Shown one piece after another: positions 34,491 through 42,776 of a stretch of DNA of 42,864 nucleotides (its first letter is position 1; each line of letters begins with the position of its first letter). The stretch covers positions 1 through 42,864 of the forward strand of contig NZ_JADEWG010000050.1 in NCBI RefSeq assembly GCF_015207735.1, given 5' to 3'. Origin of the DNA: [Phormidium] sp. LEGE 05292. Its GTDB lineage: Bacteria > Cyanobacteriota > Cyanobacteriia > Cyanobacteriales > Aerosakkonemataceae. Below the pieces are notes generated by a model. The model ran no database searches, had not been told where the DNA came from, and saw only the letters and a program-made list of their open reading frames with translations. The position numbers and the translations under genes are program-made.

Positions 34491-35201
34491 ATGCCCAATC
34501 CTTACTTTCGCTTTAAACAGTTTACGGTATTTCACGATCGTTGTGCCATGAAAGTCGGCACAGATGGCGTTTTATTAGGTGCTTGGACAAACATAACCAA
34601 CACCCAAGAAATTCTCGATATTGGCACCGGAACAGGTTTAATTGCCTTAATGTTAGCCCAACGTTCGCCCGCTCAAATTGATGCTGTAGAAATTGATTTA
34701 GATGCCTGTAATCAAGCCAAAGAAAATATCAATAATTCCCCTTGGTCAAATCGCATTCAACTATATCATAATTCTATCCAACATTACGCAATTAATTGTG
34801 CAAAACGCTACAATCTGTTAATTTCTAATCCTCCATTTTTTACTAACGCTTCCAAAGCTGCGATCGAAGCCAGAAACCTAGCCAGACATACTGATTCACT
34901 TGACCAATTTGATCTATTACAAATTGCCGAAAAGCTACTTTGTGAAGATGGCAGATTAGCCATAATTTATCCAACCGAACAAGCCGAAACCTTTCAAGAA
35001 AAAGCTGAAACTTTTGGGTTTTATTGTCAGCGCAAACTCTACGTTAAATCAACCTTGCAAAGTCCAATTAAACGCATATTGCTAGAATTTGGTAAAACTA
35101 AATTGGAATATCAAGAAAGTACGCTAGTAATAGAAACAACGAGACATACTTACAGCGCCGATTTCGTGGCTTTAATTAAAGAATTTTATTTAAAGTATTA
35201 A
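34491..35201 (+). CDS. trmN6: TrmN6-type tRNA1(Val) adenine-37 N6-methyltransferase
   Basis: TrmN6 (YfiC) methylates N6 of A37 in tRNA1(Val). The 236-residue protein begins PYFRFKQFTVFHDRCAMKVG, the usual family start, then has the SAM motif LDIGTGTGLIALMLAQR, VEIDLDACNQA and the N6-methyl catalytic motif NPPFF. A frame extending into the upstream gene exists, but the ATG at 34491, 10 bases after the cyclase stop, gives the family N-terminus. It is probably cotranscribed with the cyclase gene. Some NPPF/NPPY methyltransferases of this group act on other RNAs or proteins, so substrate is probable rather than certain. Confidence 0.88.
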   Translation: MPNPYFRFKQFTVFHDRCAMKVGTDGVLLGAWTNITNTQEILDIGTGTGLIALMLAQRSPAQIDAVEIDLDACNQAKENINNSPWSNRIQLYHNSIQHYAINCAKRYNLLISNPPFFTNASKAAIEARNLARHTDSLDQFDLLQIAEKLLCEDGRLAIIYPTEQAETFQEKAETFGFYCQRKLYVKSTLQSPIKRILLEFGKTKLEYQESTLVIETTRHTYSADFVALIKEFYLKY

Positions 35202-35238
35202 CTAATAAAACATTAAAATTATGCAATATTACGGAAAA

Positions 35239-35481
35239 TTACAAACTATAAAAATAAGGATATAACTCTGACTCAGGAATATATTTGCTTGCCTGTCTAA
35301 AAATTGCTTTACAAGTTCCTGTATCTAACTCTGCATGATTAGGGACTGTGAGAGTTTATTTTCCCGCAATTCCTTGGCGACGCAGTTTGATGTGACTACC
35401 CTTTTGGCTATATACCTGAAAGCCAAAATTAACTAAAATAGCAACTACTTCTGCACCCGATAATCTTTTAAGTCTAGGCAT
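35239..35481 (-). pseudogene. hicA: hicA toxin gene with an in-frame stop
   Basis: HicA toxins are small double-stranded-RNA-binding-fold mRNA interferases. From ATG 35481 the frame reads MPRLKRLSGAEVVAILVNFG, then FQVYSQKGSHIKLRRQGIAG K, then TAA (35356-35358, codon 42), then continues in the same frame TLTVPNHAELDTGTCKAIFR QASKYIPE to a normal stop at 35239. Intact homologues have Gln before TLTVPNH, so a single CAA-to-TAA change explains it. The catalytic His in GSHIKL remains, but the C-terminal half is cut off. It overlaps the hicB 3' end by 8 bases. Confidence 0.85.
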
Positions 35482-35707
35482 ATTCTGGCTGTAATTCAAA
35501 AGTTAATATAATTGTCGGTTTAGCAACTAATCCAAATTCAACAGGATCTTCATCTTCCAAATGGAGAATAACAGCTTCAACCAGATTTTTTGCCACTTCA
35601 TCTAATGTTTCTCCCTGCGTTACTACAGAAATTTCTAGGCACTCAGCTACATAGCCTTTCTGTTCGCCCGGACGGATAAAAGCATTTATGTTTTGTCGCA
35701 ATTTCAT
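35474..35707 (-). CDS. hicB: HicB-family antitoxin
   Basis: The 77-residue protein has the HicB N-terminal RNase H-like fold: NAFIRPGEQKGYVAECLEIS, VVTQGETLDEVAKNLVEAVI and the LHLEDEDP segment. It has no C-terminal HTH or ribbon-helix-helix, so it is of the short type that binds toxin but may not bind DNA. It precedes the broken hicA, and the two coding frames overlap by 8 bases. The ATG at 35707 is the only likely start. With its toxin disabled it may be a relic on its way to loss, or still counter a HicA encoded elsewhere. Confidence 0.87.
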   Translation of the reverse strand: MKLRQNINAFIRPGEQKGYVAECLEISVVTQGETLDEVAKNLVEAVILHLEDEDPVEFGLVAKPTIILTFELQPEYA

Positions 35708-35831
35708 ATTGATAGGAACAATTAATTTATCGTATACTAATTATGATAAATTAAAAGTTCAGATGTAGATATAGCTTTCCTGTAGAATACAAAGACAAAA
35801 ATACAGATATTTTTTGTTTTTTGGGGTTTTT

Positions 35832-35855
35832 GGCGCAAAAGCGCAACTACATACT
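35832..35855. repeat. Third, degenerate copy of the repeat bounding the vapBC pair
   Basis: GGCGCAAAAGCGCAACTACA followed by TACT matches the right arm at 28505-28528 in 21 of 24 positions. It lies in the der promoter region, just beyond the hicBA locus. Confidence 0.6.
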
Positions 35856-35922
35856 GTGAACTAGTAGCTAGAATAGTAAGGTTGAACCTTCAACACCATT
35901 ACTGCCTTTTTGTTTTTTAATC

Positions 35923-37284
35923 ATGCCATTGCCTGTAGTCGCTATTATCGGTCGCCCTAATGTGGGCAAATCTACCATTGTCAACCGTTTGGCAGGGGGA
36001 AAAGATGCTATTGTTCATGATGAACCTGGAGTAACACGCGATCGCACTTATCGTCGTGCTTACTGGTGCGATCGTGAATTTACTGTTGTTGATACTGGTG
36101 GTTTAGTTTTTGATGACGACACCGAATTTTTACCTTTGATCCGCGAACAGGCAATGGCAGCATTAGCTGAAGCAAGTGCAGCTATATTTGTAGTAGATGG
36201 ACAAGCAGGGCCAACAGCAGGAGATGAAGAAATCGCAGAATGGTTACGCGCTCAAACTGTACCTCTTCTTTTAGCAGTTAATAAATGTGAATCTCCCGAT
36301 CAAGGTTTAACACAAGCTGCCCAATTTTGGGAATTAGGATTAGGCGAACCTTACCCTGTTTCCGGTATTCATGGTAACGGCACAGGGGAATTACTCGATC
36401 AATTAATTACCTATTTGCCACCAATTGAAGAAGTAGACGACACCGAAGAAATTAAAGTAGCAATTGTCGGTCGTCCGAATGTCGGTAAATCAAGTTTATT
36501 AAACGCTTTTGTTGGTGAAAATCGAGCAATTGTTAGCCCAATTTCGGGAACTACTAGAGATGCGATCGACACCGTTATTCAACACAACGACAAGCAGTTT
36601 CGTTTAATTGACACCGCCGGAATTCGCAAAAAGAAAAACGTCGAATACGGCCCAGAATTCTTCGGCATTAACCGCGCTTTCAAAGCCATCCGTCGCGCCG
36701 ATGTTGTCTTATTAGTAATTGATGCCTTAGATGGCGTTACCGAACAAGACCAAAAATTAGCCGGACGCATTGAAGAAGAAGGTCGCGCCTGTGTAATTGT
36801 TGTTAATAAATGGGATGCAGTAGAAAAAGATTCTTACACCATTTACGATCATCAAGAAGACCTAAAATCGCGCTTGAATTTTATGGATTGGGCTGAAGGA
36901 ATTTTTGTGAGTGCCCAAACCGGACAAAGAGTAGAAAAAATCCTTGATTTGGTGGAAATAGCCGCCGCCGAACATAAACGTCGAGTATCCACTGCGGTAA
37001 TTAATGAAGTAATAGAAGAAGCCTTAAGATGGCATAGTCCACCTGTTAGCCGTCAGGGTAAACAAGGCAAACTTTATTACGGAACACAAGTCGCCAGCGA
37101 ACCACCAACAATTGTCCTTTTCGTCAACGAGTCCGAACGTTTTAATGATAACTACCGCCGCTATATTCAAAGCCAATTCCGCAAACAATTAGGCTTCAAA
37201 GGTACACCATTACGGTTACTTTGGCGCGGCAAAAAATCACGAGAAGTAGAAAGTGGAAGTAAAAACCGCGCAACTCGTGTTTAA
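35923..37284 (+). CDS. der: GTPase Der (EngA), ribosome 50S assembly
   Basis: Der is the essential tandem GTPase that helps assemble the large ribosomal subunit. The 453-residue protein has two complete G domains. The first has GRPNVGKST (9-17), the DTGG switch and NKCE. The second, from about residue 178, has GRPNVGKSS, the [12 protein letters not shown] switch and NKWD. A C-terminal KH-like domain ([20 protein letters not shown]) follows. All nucleotide-binding motifs are intact. The ATG at 35923 is the conserved start. It is followed by cbiQ and then the pipX-pipY-sepF-proC run, a common cyanobacterial order. Confidence 0.97.
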   Translation: MPLPVVAIIGRPNVGKSTIVNRLAGGKDAIVHDEPGVTRDRTYRRAYWCDREFTVVDTGGLVFDDDTEFLPLIREQAMAALAEASAAIFVVDGQAGPTAGDEEIAEWLRAQTVPLLLAVNKCESPDQGLTQAAQFWELGLGEPYPVSGIHGNGTGELLDQLITYLPPIEEVDDTEEIKVAIVGRPNVGKSSLLNAFVGENRAIVSPISGTTRDAIDTVIQHNDKQFRLIDTAGIRKKKNVEYGPEFFGINRAFKAIRRADVVLLVIDALDGVTEQDQKLAGRIEEEGRACVIVVNKWDAVEKDSYTIYDHQEDLKSRLNFMDWAEGIFVSAQTGQRVEKILDLVEIAAAEHKRRVSTAVINEVIEEALRWHSPPVSRQGKQGKLYYGTQVASEPPTIVLFVNESERFNDNYRRYIQSQFRKQLGFKGTPLRLLWRGKKSREVESGSKNRATRV

Positions 37285-37601
37285 CATTGTTCATAGCTCT
37301 TGGTAAAAAGTAGTAAGTAAAGTAAACTAGATAAAATCATTACCTACTACTTACTAAACATCTTGCAAAAGCCGATACACCATCAATATCATCTGTAAAC
37401 AGAACATAAGCAAAAACAGATAACATCTATAAACCATCTGCGTTAATCTGCTTGAATCTCAGTACAAAAAAAACTCGTACAAAAACAGATAACCTCCATA
37501 TAGCATCTGTGTTTATCTGTGTTCATCTGTATTCATCTGTGGTAAAAAATAAAAATTTCGGCTTTTGCAAGAACTCTAATTATCAATGACGAAGGACAAA
37601 C
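37285..37601. other. Spacer between der and cbiQ, mostly one repeat element
   Basis: Apart from short flanks (with a GTAGTAAGTA-type string near 37309-37356), the spacer is filled by the 212-bp inverted-repeat element at 37361-37572. No gene is present. Confidence 0.6.
37361..37572. repeat. MITE-like element with 15-bp perfect terminal inverted repeats
   Basis: TCTTGCAAAAGCCGA (37361-37375) and its exact reverse complement (37558-37572) bound 212 bp. Inside are two degenerate repeats beginning AAAACAGATAAC and holding ATCTGYGTTNATCTG-type units, ending in a 10-bp periodic run of ATCTGTG. The interior is related to 28541-28582. No coding sequence. A non-autonomous mobile element is the likely explanation. 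Confidence 0.7.
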
Positions 37602-38561
37602 ATGGACTTATTAAAAACCTTACCATTAGGACTTTACTTAGAACAACCAATTACTTGGTTACATAAACTCGATCCCAGAGTGAAACTTGCCTGGTTAATG
37701 AGTTTTTTATTTGCGCCAATTTTAGCAAATTCTTTTTTGCGAATAGGGTTAGTGTTATTATTAATTTTACTTACATTAACAGCCAGAATTCCTTTGCGAG
37801 TCTGGAAACAACAAATGGGTTGGTTGCTAATTTTAAGTGTTCTGGTTTTTATTTTAAGCGCGATCGCACCAGACGGACTAGCAGTAAGTTATCAACCAAG
37901 ACTCCCCGAAAATGGCGTAATTCCTGTTACTCCCACAACTCTTCAAACAGCAAACAAGCAAACTCCGCAAATTAGTCAACCACAAAAGTCACAGTCAAAA
38001 GCTTGGGATTTTTCAGAATATAATTATACCTTATTCAAAAGTGGGCCATTTACCGTTACTCGCAGGTCTTTAGAGTTAGCAATTCGCGTTAGTACTTTAC
38101 TATTCACCTTAATTTATAGTACCAACCTGTTCTTATTAACAACCGCACCCGAAGAAATTACCACCGGAATTGAAAGTTTAATGCAGCCTTTGCAAAAATT
38201 TAATTGGCCTGTCACTGAAATTGCGCTAACATTAACTTTATCTTTGCGGTTTATTCCTTTAGTATTAGAAGAGATCCAGAACTTAGTGCGATCGATCTGG
38301 ACAAGGGCAATTAACTGGAAAAAATTAGGTATTCGCAGAAGTATCAAAGTTTGGTTAATGGTTGCCGAAAGGTTGCTACAAAACCTGTTATTACGCGCCG
38401 AACAAATCTCTAGCGCCATGAAAGTACGGGGTTTTACTAGCCCAAATCAACATCAAGTAAAATGGCACCAATTGCGATTTCTCAGAATCGATTGGTTAGC
38501 AATGGCAGGATTAGCCATATTTTGGGGAATGCGCGTAATTTGGGGTAATGGAGAGATGTGA
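37602..38561 (+). CDS. cbiQ: CbiQ/EcfT family energy-coupling factor transporter subunit
   Basis: EcfT/CbiQ is the membrane subunit that joins ATPases to a substrate-binding protein in ECF vitamin or metal importers. The 319-residue protein begins with the family segment LHKLDPRVKLAWLMSFLF, has about five to six helices, and contains SLRFIPLVLEEIQNL and the coupling-helix AMKVRGF motif near residue 273. An insertion of about 60 residues (90-145), rich in Thr/Gln, interrupts helices 3 and 4. No adjacent ATPase or S component is present, as usual for this gene in cyanobacteria, where it lies next to der. The substrate is unknown. Confidence 0.88.
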   Translation: MDLLKTLPLGLYLEQPITWLHKLDPRVKLAWLMSFLFAPILANSFLRIGLVLLLILLTLTARIPLRVWKQQMGWLLILSVLVFILSAIAPDGLAVSYQPRLPENGVIPVTPTTLQTANKQTPQISQPQKSQSKAWDFSEYNYTLFKSGPFTVTRRSLELAIRVSTLLFTLIYSTNLFLLTTAPEEITTGIESLMQPLQKFNWPVTEIALTLTLSLRFIPLVLEEIQNLVRSIWTRAINWKKLGIRRSIKVWLMVAERLLQNLLLRAEQISSAMKVRGFTSPNQHQVKWHQLRFLRIDWLAMAGLAIFWGMRVIWGNGEM

Positions 38562-39029
38562 TAACGTTTAGTACCATAAGTTGCTATTTACAAGTCTGAC
38601 TCTTTCTTAGCCCCCCTTGTTAAGGGGGGTTGGGGGGATCAAAACCTAGTAATCATAGCCTTAGATCCCCCCACTACCCCCCTTACTCAAGGGGGGAATA
38701 GGAAAGAATTAATAACTAGCAACTTGCATTAGTAGCAAATTACACCATAAATCATCGCTCATCATTCGTTGTAAAATAGCAATCTGTTATTGTCATCAAA
38801 TGACCCTAGTTGCTATAGAGTAATTAATGAGTAATAGAAATTAACTACTTTGGATAGCGAGGGTAAAGATACAAGTGCTTTGTTTGGTGAAAGATGCAAG
38901 CAAAAAGTTTATACTCCTTTAGAACAAAGCGTTTGCTATTTTCTCCAACAGATGCACTCATCCATACTGTCCTGCCATGTCAATTTTTATAGCCGAAACC
39001 GTTATTAATTATCCCAATTTGACGAATTA
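38562..39029. other. Long spacer between cbiQ and pipX
   Basis: The 468-base region carries the G/C-hairpin repeat at 38602-38706. The remaining 320 bases are unremarkable AT-rich sequence that presumably include the pipX promoter. A GTA-N8-TAC NtcA site was looked for and not seen (GTAGCAAATTAC near 38733 has six bases between the half sites). No RNA gene was recognised. Confidence 0.5.
38602..38706. repeat. G/C-hairpin repeat element, about 105 bp
   Basis: Imperfect end repeats (CTTTCTTAGCCCCCCTTG and, reversed, CTTTCCTATTCCCCCCTTG) enclose two hairpins, CCCCCCTT/AAGGGGGG at 38611-38629 and 38677-38696, and an inner GGGGGGATC/GATCCCCCC pair. Such C/G-run elements are widespread in filamentous cyanobacterial spacers. 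Confidence 0.65.
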
Positions 39030-39299
39030 ATGAGTAACGAGACTTACCTAAATCATCCTACATTTGGCCTGCTTTATCGAGTTTGCGTGTTGGAAGAACA
39101 TAAAGAGTTGTATACCACACTCTATGCCCAGCGTCTGTTTTTTTTAGTAACCACCTCCGTTGCTGGACTAACTTGCGAACCTATTAGCCGTTCTGACTCG
39201 CGCCTATTGGTAGAAAATCGTCTTAGAATGTTAAGGCGTGCAGGTCAAACTGAAGAATACGATAAGCTGATGAAAATTCACCAGCGCACCTTTCAATGA
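39030..39299 (+). CDS. pipX: PII-interacting protein PipX
   Basis: PipX is the small cyanobacterial coactivator of NtcA that is also bound by PII (GlnB), linking carbon/nitrogen status to transcription. The 89-residue protein has the conserved tudor-like start (ETYLNHPTFGLLYRVCVLEE), TTLYAQRLFFLVTT, then the two C-terminal helices (SRLLVENRLRMLRRAGQTEE, YDKLMKIHQRTF). Full length, no oddity. Its TGA overlaps the ATG of pipY by four bases, so the two are translated together, as in other cyanobacteria. Confidence 0.96.
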   Translation: MSNETYLNHPTFGLLYRVCVLEEHKELYTTLYAQRLFFLVTTSVAGLTCEPISRSDSRLLVENRLRMLRRAGQTEEYDKLMKIHQRTFQ

Positions 39300-39979
39300 G
39301 TTCCTCTCAATTGTTTACCACTATTACCGATCGCATTGCCACCGTTCGCCAACAGCTACCAGAAACCGTTCGCTTAATTGCTGTTAGCAAACAAGTATCA
39401 GTAGAGGCAATGCGGGAAGCATACACAGCAGGCATTCGCGACTTTGGTGAAAGTCGTGTCCAAGAAGCCGCAGCCAAACAATCTCAACTGCAAGATTTAC
39501 CCGATATCACTTGGCACTTAATTGGGCATTTACAAACTAACAAGGCGAAAAAAGCCTTGGAACATTTTCAGTGGATTCATTCTCTTGACAGTTTAAAGTT
39601 AGCTCAATCATTGGATCATTTGGCAAAATCTTTGTCAATAAATCCTCAAGTTTTGCTCCAAGTAAAACTACTACCCGATCCCAATAAGTATGGTTGGACA
39701 GAGGAGGAACTTTTCACAGAGTTACCCGCACTTAATGAGTGCCAAAACTTACAAATAAAAGGCTTAATGACTATTGCTCCCCTGAATTTAAACGAAGAGG
39801 AAATTTTGACGTTGTTTCAAAATACACGCTCCCTAGCAGCAAAAATTCAGGAGCAAAATTGGTCTAATATTCAAATGCAACACTTGTCAATGGGAATGTC
39901 AGGCGATTATCATTTAGCAGTCCAAGGAGGTACGACAATGGTACGCTTAGGACGCACACTATTTGGAGCGCGGTCTTGA
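39296..39979 (+). CDS. pipY: YggS-family pyridoxal-phosphate protein PipY
   Basis: PipY/YggS (PLPBP) proteins bind pyridoxal phosphate and control vitamin B6 and amino-acid homeostasis without known enzymatic turnover. The 227-residue protein shows RLIAVSKQVSVEAMREAY with the PLP lysine (K30 or thereabouts), DFGESRVQEAAAKQ, WHLIGHLQTNKAKKAL, the LPDPNKYGW segment, and the phosphate-binding SMGMSGDYHLAV end. It overlaps pipX by four bases; the pairing of the two genes is the reason for its name. Complete and unremarkable. Confidence 0.95.
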   Translation: MSSSQLFTTITDRIATVRQQLPETVRLIAVSKQVSVEAMREAYTAGIRDFGESRVQEAAAKQSQLQDLPDITWHLIGHLQTNKAKKALEHFQWIHSLDSLKLAQSLDHLAKSLSINPQVLLQVKLLPDPNKYGWTEEELFTELPALNECQNLQIKGLMTIAPLNLNEEEILTLFQNTRSLAAKIQEQNWSNIQMQHLSMGMSGDYHLAVQGGTTMVRLGRTLFGARS

Positions 39980-40362
39980 TATCGAATGGTGTTAGAGACT
40001 AAGAAAGCTGTAAACTAAAGGAAAAATTTATTTCTGGAAATTCAGCATTGATTCTTCTTATTCACCTGTAGAATTAAACCAAGCATTCGCTAATATATTT
40101 CCAGCGTCAAGACGTGATAAATAAAATAGGGTGCTTTTTCGGTTCAGTACCTTAGTTTAAATCGTCGAAGCGAATCTCAGCTAAATTGTCGGGTAGCCTT
40201 GATTAATGCAGGGATACTTATACTAGTAGGGTTGGGTGTAGGCTTCACTATAAAACTCTTGCTCTCGAAGACAAATCTTCCGCAGAGCCGCCAGTCTTAA
40301 ACTGTTTCACATTTCAAGTCTGGCACATCACTGAACTCTAGTTTCAATGGAGTGTAAAAACC
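39980..40362. other. Spacer between pipY and sepF
   Basis: A 383-base region with no gene, tRNA or recognised repeat. TATACT at 40219-40224 could be a -10 box for sepF, but no well-spaced -35 was found. Leader-like sequence follows up to GGAG (40349-40352), which sets the sepF GTG start. Confidence 0.4.
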
Positions 40363-40983
40363 GTGAATATCTTTAGCAAACTCAAGGACTTCGTTGGTCT
40401 TAATGAACCAGCGGCTTACGAGTACGATGAATACGATGAGGTAGACGAAAGAGGTAAGTACCAAAACACCTACCAAGAACAGAATACCCAACCAACTACA
40501 ACAGAAGAAGACAATCGCCAGCGTCGTCGGATACGCGAACGTATGAGTGTAGTACCAGAAACCACAACCGCAACCACAACTACAAATATTAGCTCAACAA
40601 TGAACAACGTGATTGGAATGCCTGGAGTTACCAACGGCTTTTCGGAAGTACTGGTGATGGAACCTCGCACTTTTGAAGAAATGCCCCAAGCAATTCAAGC
40701 TTTGCGGGAACGGAAGTCAGTAGTATTAAACCTGACAATGATGGACCCCGACCAAGCACAAAGGGCAGTAGACTTTATTGCAGGTGGTACTTACGCGATC
40801 GATGGTCATCAAGAAAGAATTGGCGAAAGCATTTTCTTGTTTACTCCTAGCTGCGTACAAGTTAGCACCCAGTCTGGTGTAATTCACGAAGTACCTCAAA
40901 ACCAACCAGTCCGTCCTACTCGGACAACTCCAGCACCAAATTGGACAAACCCCGCTGAACAACGTTTCATTCAGTCTCTTTAA
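40363..40983 (+). CDS. sepF: Cell division protein SepF (Ftn/Cdv2 type)
   Basis: SepF bundles FtsZ filaments and tethers them to the membrane by an N-terminal amphipathic helix. The 206-residue protein begins with that helix ([13 protein letters not shown]), has an acidic/polar linker (about 20-95: [11 protein letters not shown], then Thr-rich), and the conserved SepF core (about 100-185): [61 protein letters not shown] cyanobacteria-style tail ends it. The start is GTG with GGAG ten bases upstream. It sits between pipY and proC, its usual cyanobacterial place. Confidence 0.95.
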   Translation: MNIFSKLKDFVGLNEPAAYEYDEYDEVDERGKYQNTYQEQNTQPTTTEEDNRQRRRIRERMSVVPETTTATTTTNISSTMNNVIGMPGVTNGFSEVLVMEPRTFEEMPQAIQALRERKSVVLNLTMMDPDQAQRAVDFIAGGTYAIDGHQERIGESIFLFTPSCVQVSTQSGVIHEVPQNQPVRPTRTTPAPNWTNPAEQRFIQSL

Positions 40984-41018
40984 AGTAGGTAGTAGGTAGT
41001 AGGTAGTGGGTAGTGGGA
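40984..41018. repeat. Heptamer tandem repeat (STRR), five units
   Basis: AGTAGGT x3, AGTGGGT and AGTGGGA follow directly after the sepF stop codon. Short tandem heptamers of this kind are a known cyanobacterial genome feature. Confidence 0.85.
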
Positions 41019-41046
41019 AAATTTGTTTTTTTGAGTTTTTTAACTC

Positions 41047-41143
41047 AGATCTTGCAGCAATGGAGGTAGAACCTCCTTTCACCTCGTTCCCAGGTTGAAC
41101 CTGGGAACGAGAAACAGAGGCTCCGCCTCTTGGTGCAAGATCT
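41047..41143. repeat. Full copy (D) of the AGATCTTGCA inverted-repeat family
   Basis: The ends AGATCTTGCA (41047-41056) and TGCAAGATCT (41134-41143) are perfect inverted repeats. Inside are three hairpins: GGAGGT/ACCTCC (41062-41076), a 14-bp-arm stem CTCGTTCCCAGGTT/AACCTGGGAACGAG (41083-41111), and AGAGGC/GCCTCT (41116-41130). This is the most complete member. See also 4852, 9691 and 18315. Confidence 0.75.
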
Positions 41144-41216
41144 CAATTAATTGAAAAATTAAAACTTAAACCCACTACTTACTACTTAATTTCACATGAT
41201 TATTGACAAATAAGAA

Positions 41217-42017
41217 ATGACAATTAAGTTTGGTGTGATTGGTGGCGGGGTAATGGGAGAAGCTCTCTTATCCCGCTTAATTAATCTGGGAATTTATCAA
41301 GGATCGGATGTTTTAGTTAGCGATCCTTTACCTTCACGACGCAGTTTTTTGGCTCAAAAATATGGCGTTGGGGTAACAGGAGAAAATCGGGAAGTTGCGA
41401 TCGCATCTGAGGTGTTATTTTTGGCAATTAAACCGCAGGTATTTGAGGCGGTGGCGATCGAATTATCCGAAGTTCCAGCATCTTCGTTAATCATTTCGAT
41501 TTTAGCTGGAGTGCCTTTAAGTAAGTTGGAAAAGGCGTTTCCTCAGCAAGCTGTAATTCGCACGATGCCGAATACTCCAGCGACGGTGGGGGCGGGGATC
41601 AGTGCGATCGCATCTGGTAAGCTAGTAAAACCGGAACACCTCGAACAAGCAAAACGCATCTTTCAAGCTGTGGGCGAAGTGGTGGAAGTTCCCGAAAGTA
41701 TGTTGGATGCGGTGACTGGACTTTCGGGTTCAGGCCCCGGTTATGTGGCAATATTAATTGAAGCTTTAAGTGATGGTGGGGTAGCGGCGGGTTTACCAAG
41801 AGCGATCGCATCTCAGTTAGCATTACAAACAGTACTTGGTACAGCCCAACTTTTAAAAGAATCAGGAATGCACCCAGCTGAGTTAAAAGACAGAGTAACA
41901 AGTCCGGGTGGTACAACAATTGCGGGAATAGCTGAGTTAGAAAAAGCAGGTTTGCGATCGGCAATCATTGAAGCAGTCAAAGCAGCTTATCGCAGATCGA
42001 AAGAATTAGGCGGTTAA
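41217..42017 (+). CDS. proC: Pyrroline-5-carboxylate reductase
   Basis: ProC reduces pyrroline-5-carboxylate to proline with NAD(P)H. The 266-residue protein has the Rossmann start FGVIGGGVMGEALLSRL, then FLAIKPQVF, the AGVPLSKLEKAF and VIRTMPNTPATVGAG blocks, and the C-terminal ProC signature in LSGSGPGYVAILIEALSDGG, then SPGGTTIAGI. Full family length. The ATG at 41217 is clear. It follows sepF across a repeat-bearing spacer and is convergent with plsY. Confidence 0.96.
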   Translation: MTIKFGVIGGGVMGEALLSRLINLGIYQGSDVLVSDPLPSRRSFLAQKYGVGVTGENREVAIASEVLFLAIKPQVFEAVAIELSEVPASSLIISILAGVPLSKLEKAFPQQAVIRTMPNTPATVGAGISAIASGKLVKPEHLEQAKRIFQAVGEVVEVPESMLDAVTGLSGSGPGYVAILIEALSDGGVAAGLPRAIASQLALQTVLGTAQLLKESGMHPAELKDRVTSPGGTTIAGIAELEKAGLRSAIIEAVKAAYRRSKELGG

Positions 42018-42018
42018 G

Positions 42019-42047
42019 CAGAGGCGCAGAGGTGCAGAGGGAGAGAA
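42019..42047 (-). repeat. Reversed short copy of the CTCTGC spacer repeat
   Basis: GCAGAGGCGCAGAGGTGCAG and following AGGGAGAGA, in the reverse orientation, give CCTCTGC units as at 21349-21400. Located in the proC/plsY convergent junction. ATCTGC/TTCATCTGCG units follow near 42068-42090. Confidence 0.5.
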
Positions 42048-42122
42048 TAAATATCTTTTCAAAAGGTCGGTTCATCTGCATTCATCTGCGTTCTAAAATT
42101 AATTAAAAATTCCCGCCTAAAT

Positions 42123-42776
42123 TTAACTACCCTCTAAACTTTGCTCAGTTTCAGTTGCTAATTTTTGCCCAACTTTCGGTTCTGTACCTGCAATTATCCG
42201 TTGAATATTGCTGCGGTGTCGCCAAATTACATAAACACCTGCGGCAATAGCAAATATTAAATATGGCAGTGGTTGTTTAAACAAAATCATGAATAGAGAA
42301 ACTGCGATCGCACCCGCGATCGAACTAATCGAAACTATCCTGGTAATTGCCACCACAACGGCAAAAACACCCAAAGTTGCTAACCCTACTTGCCAGGACA
42401 TTGCTAACAGAATGCCTAAACTTGTAGCCACTGATTTTCCACCTTTAAAATTCAACCAAACGGGTAAACTGTGCCCGATAATAGCGAATAATCCTGCTAA
42501 AATAACTAACCAAGGTAAAGGTATTTCGTTATTAGTAAAAGGATAAATCCAGTTGGCGAGAGCGATCGCCAAAGCACCCTTCAACGCATCAACTAACAAT
42601 ACAACAATTGCAGGCCCTTTTCCCAAAGTTCGCAGCACATTTGTCGCGCCAATTGAACCGGAACCTTGCTCCCGAATATCAATGCCTTTCAACAATTTAG
42701 CAGCTAAAAAACCAGTGGGAAAAGAACCCAACAAATAAGCCACTAACAACAACCCAACACTAATAGTTATCCCCAC
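42123..42776 (-). CDS. plsY: Glycerol-3-phosphate acyltransferase PlsY
   Basis: PlsY transfers an acyl group from acyl-phosphate to glycerol-3-phosphate, the first step of phospholipid synthesis in most bacteria. The 217-residue membrane protein has about five helices and the three family motifs: GSIGATNVLRTLG (about 41-53), LPVWLNFKGGKSVAT (about 104-118) and a C-terminal IWRHRSNIQRIIAGTEPKVG. All signature residues are present. The start is GTG at 42776; the following LLLVAYLLGSFPTGF is the family N-terminus. A GGGGATTGAG sequence precedes it. Confidence 0.95.
   Translation of the reverse strand: MGITISVGLLLVAYLLGSFPTGFLAAKLLKGIDIREQGSGSIGATNVLRTLGKGPAIVVLLVDALKGALAIALANWIYPFTNNEIPLPWLVILAGLFAIIGHSLPVWLNFKGGKSVATSLGILLAMSWQVGLATLGVFAVVVAITRIVSISSIAGAIAVSLFMILFKQPLPYLIFAIAAGVYVIWRHRSNIQRIIAGTEPKVGQKLATETEQSLEGS

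Noticed and set aside
38733-38744. NtcA box upstream of pipX
   Set aside because: The half sites GTA and TAC are six, not eight, bases apart.
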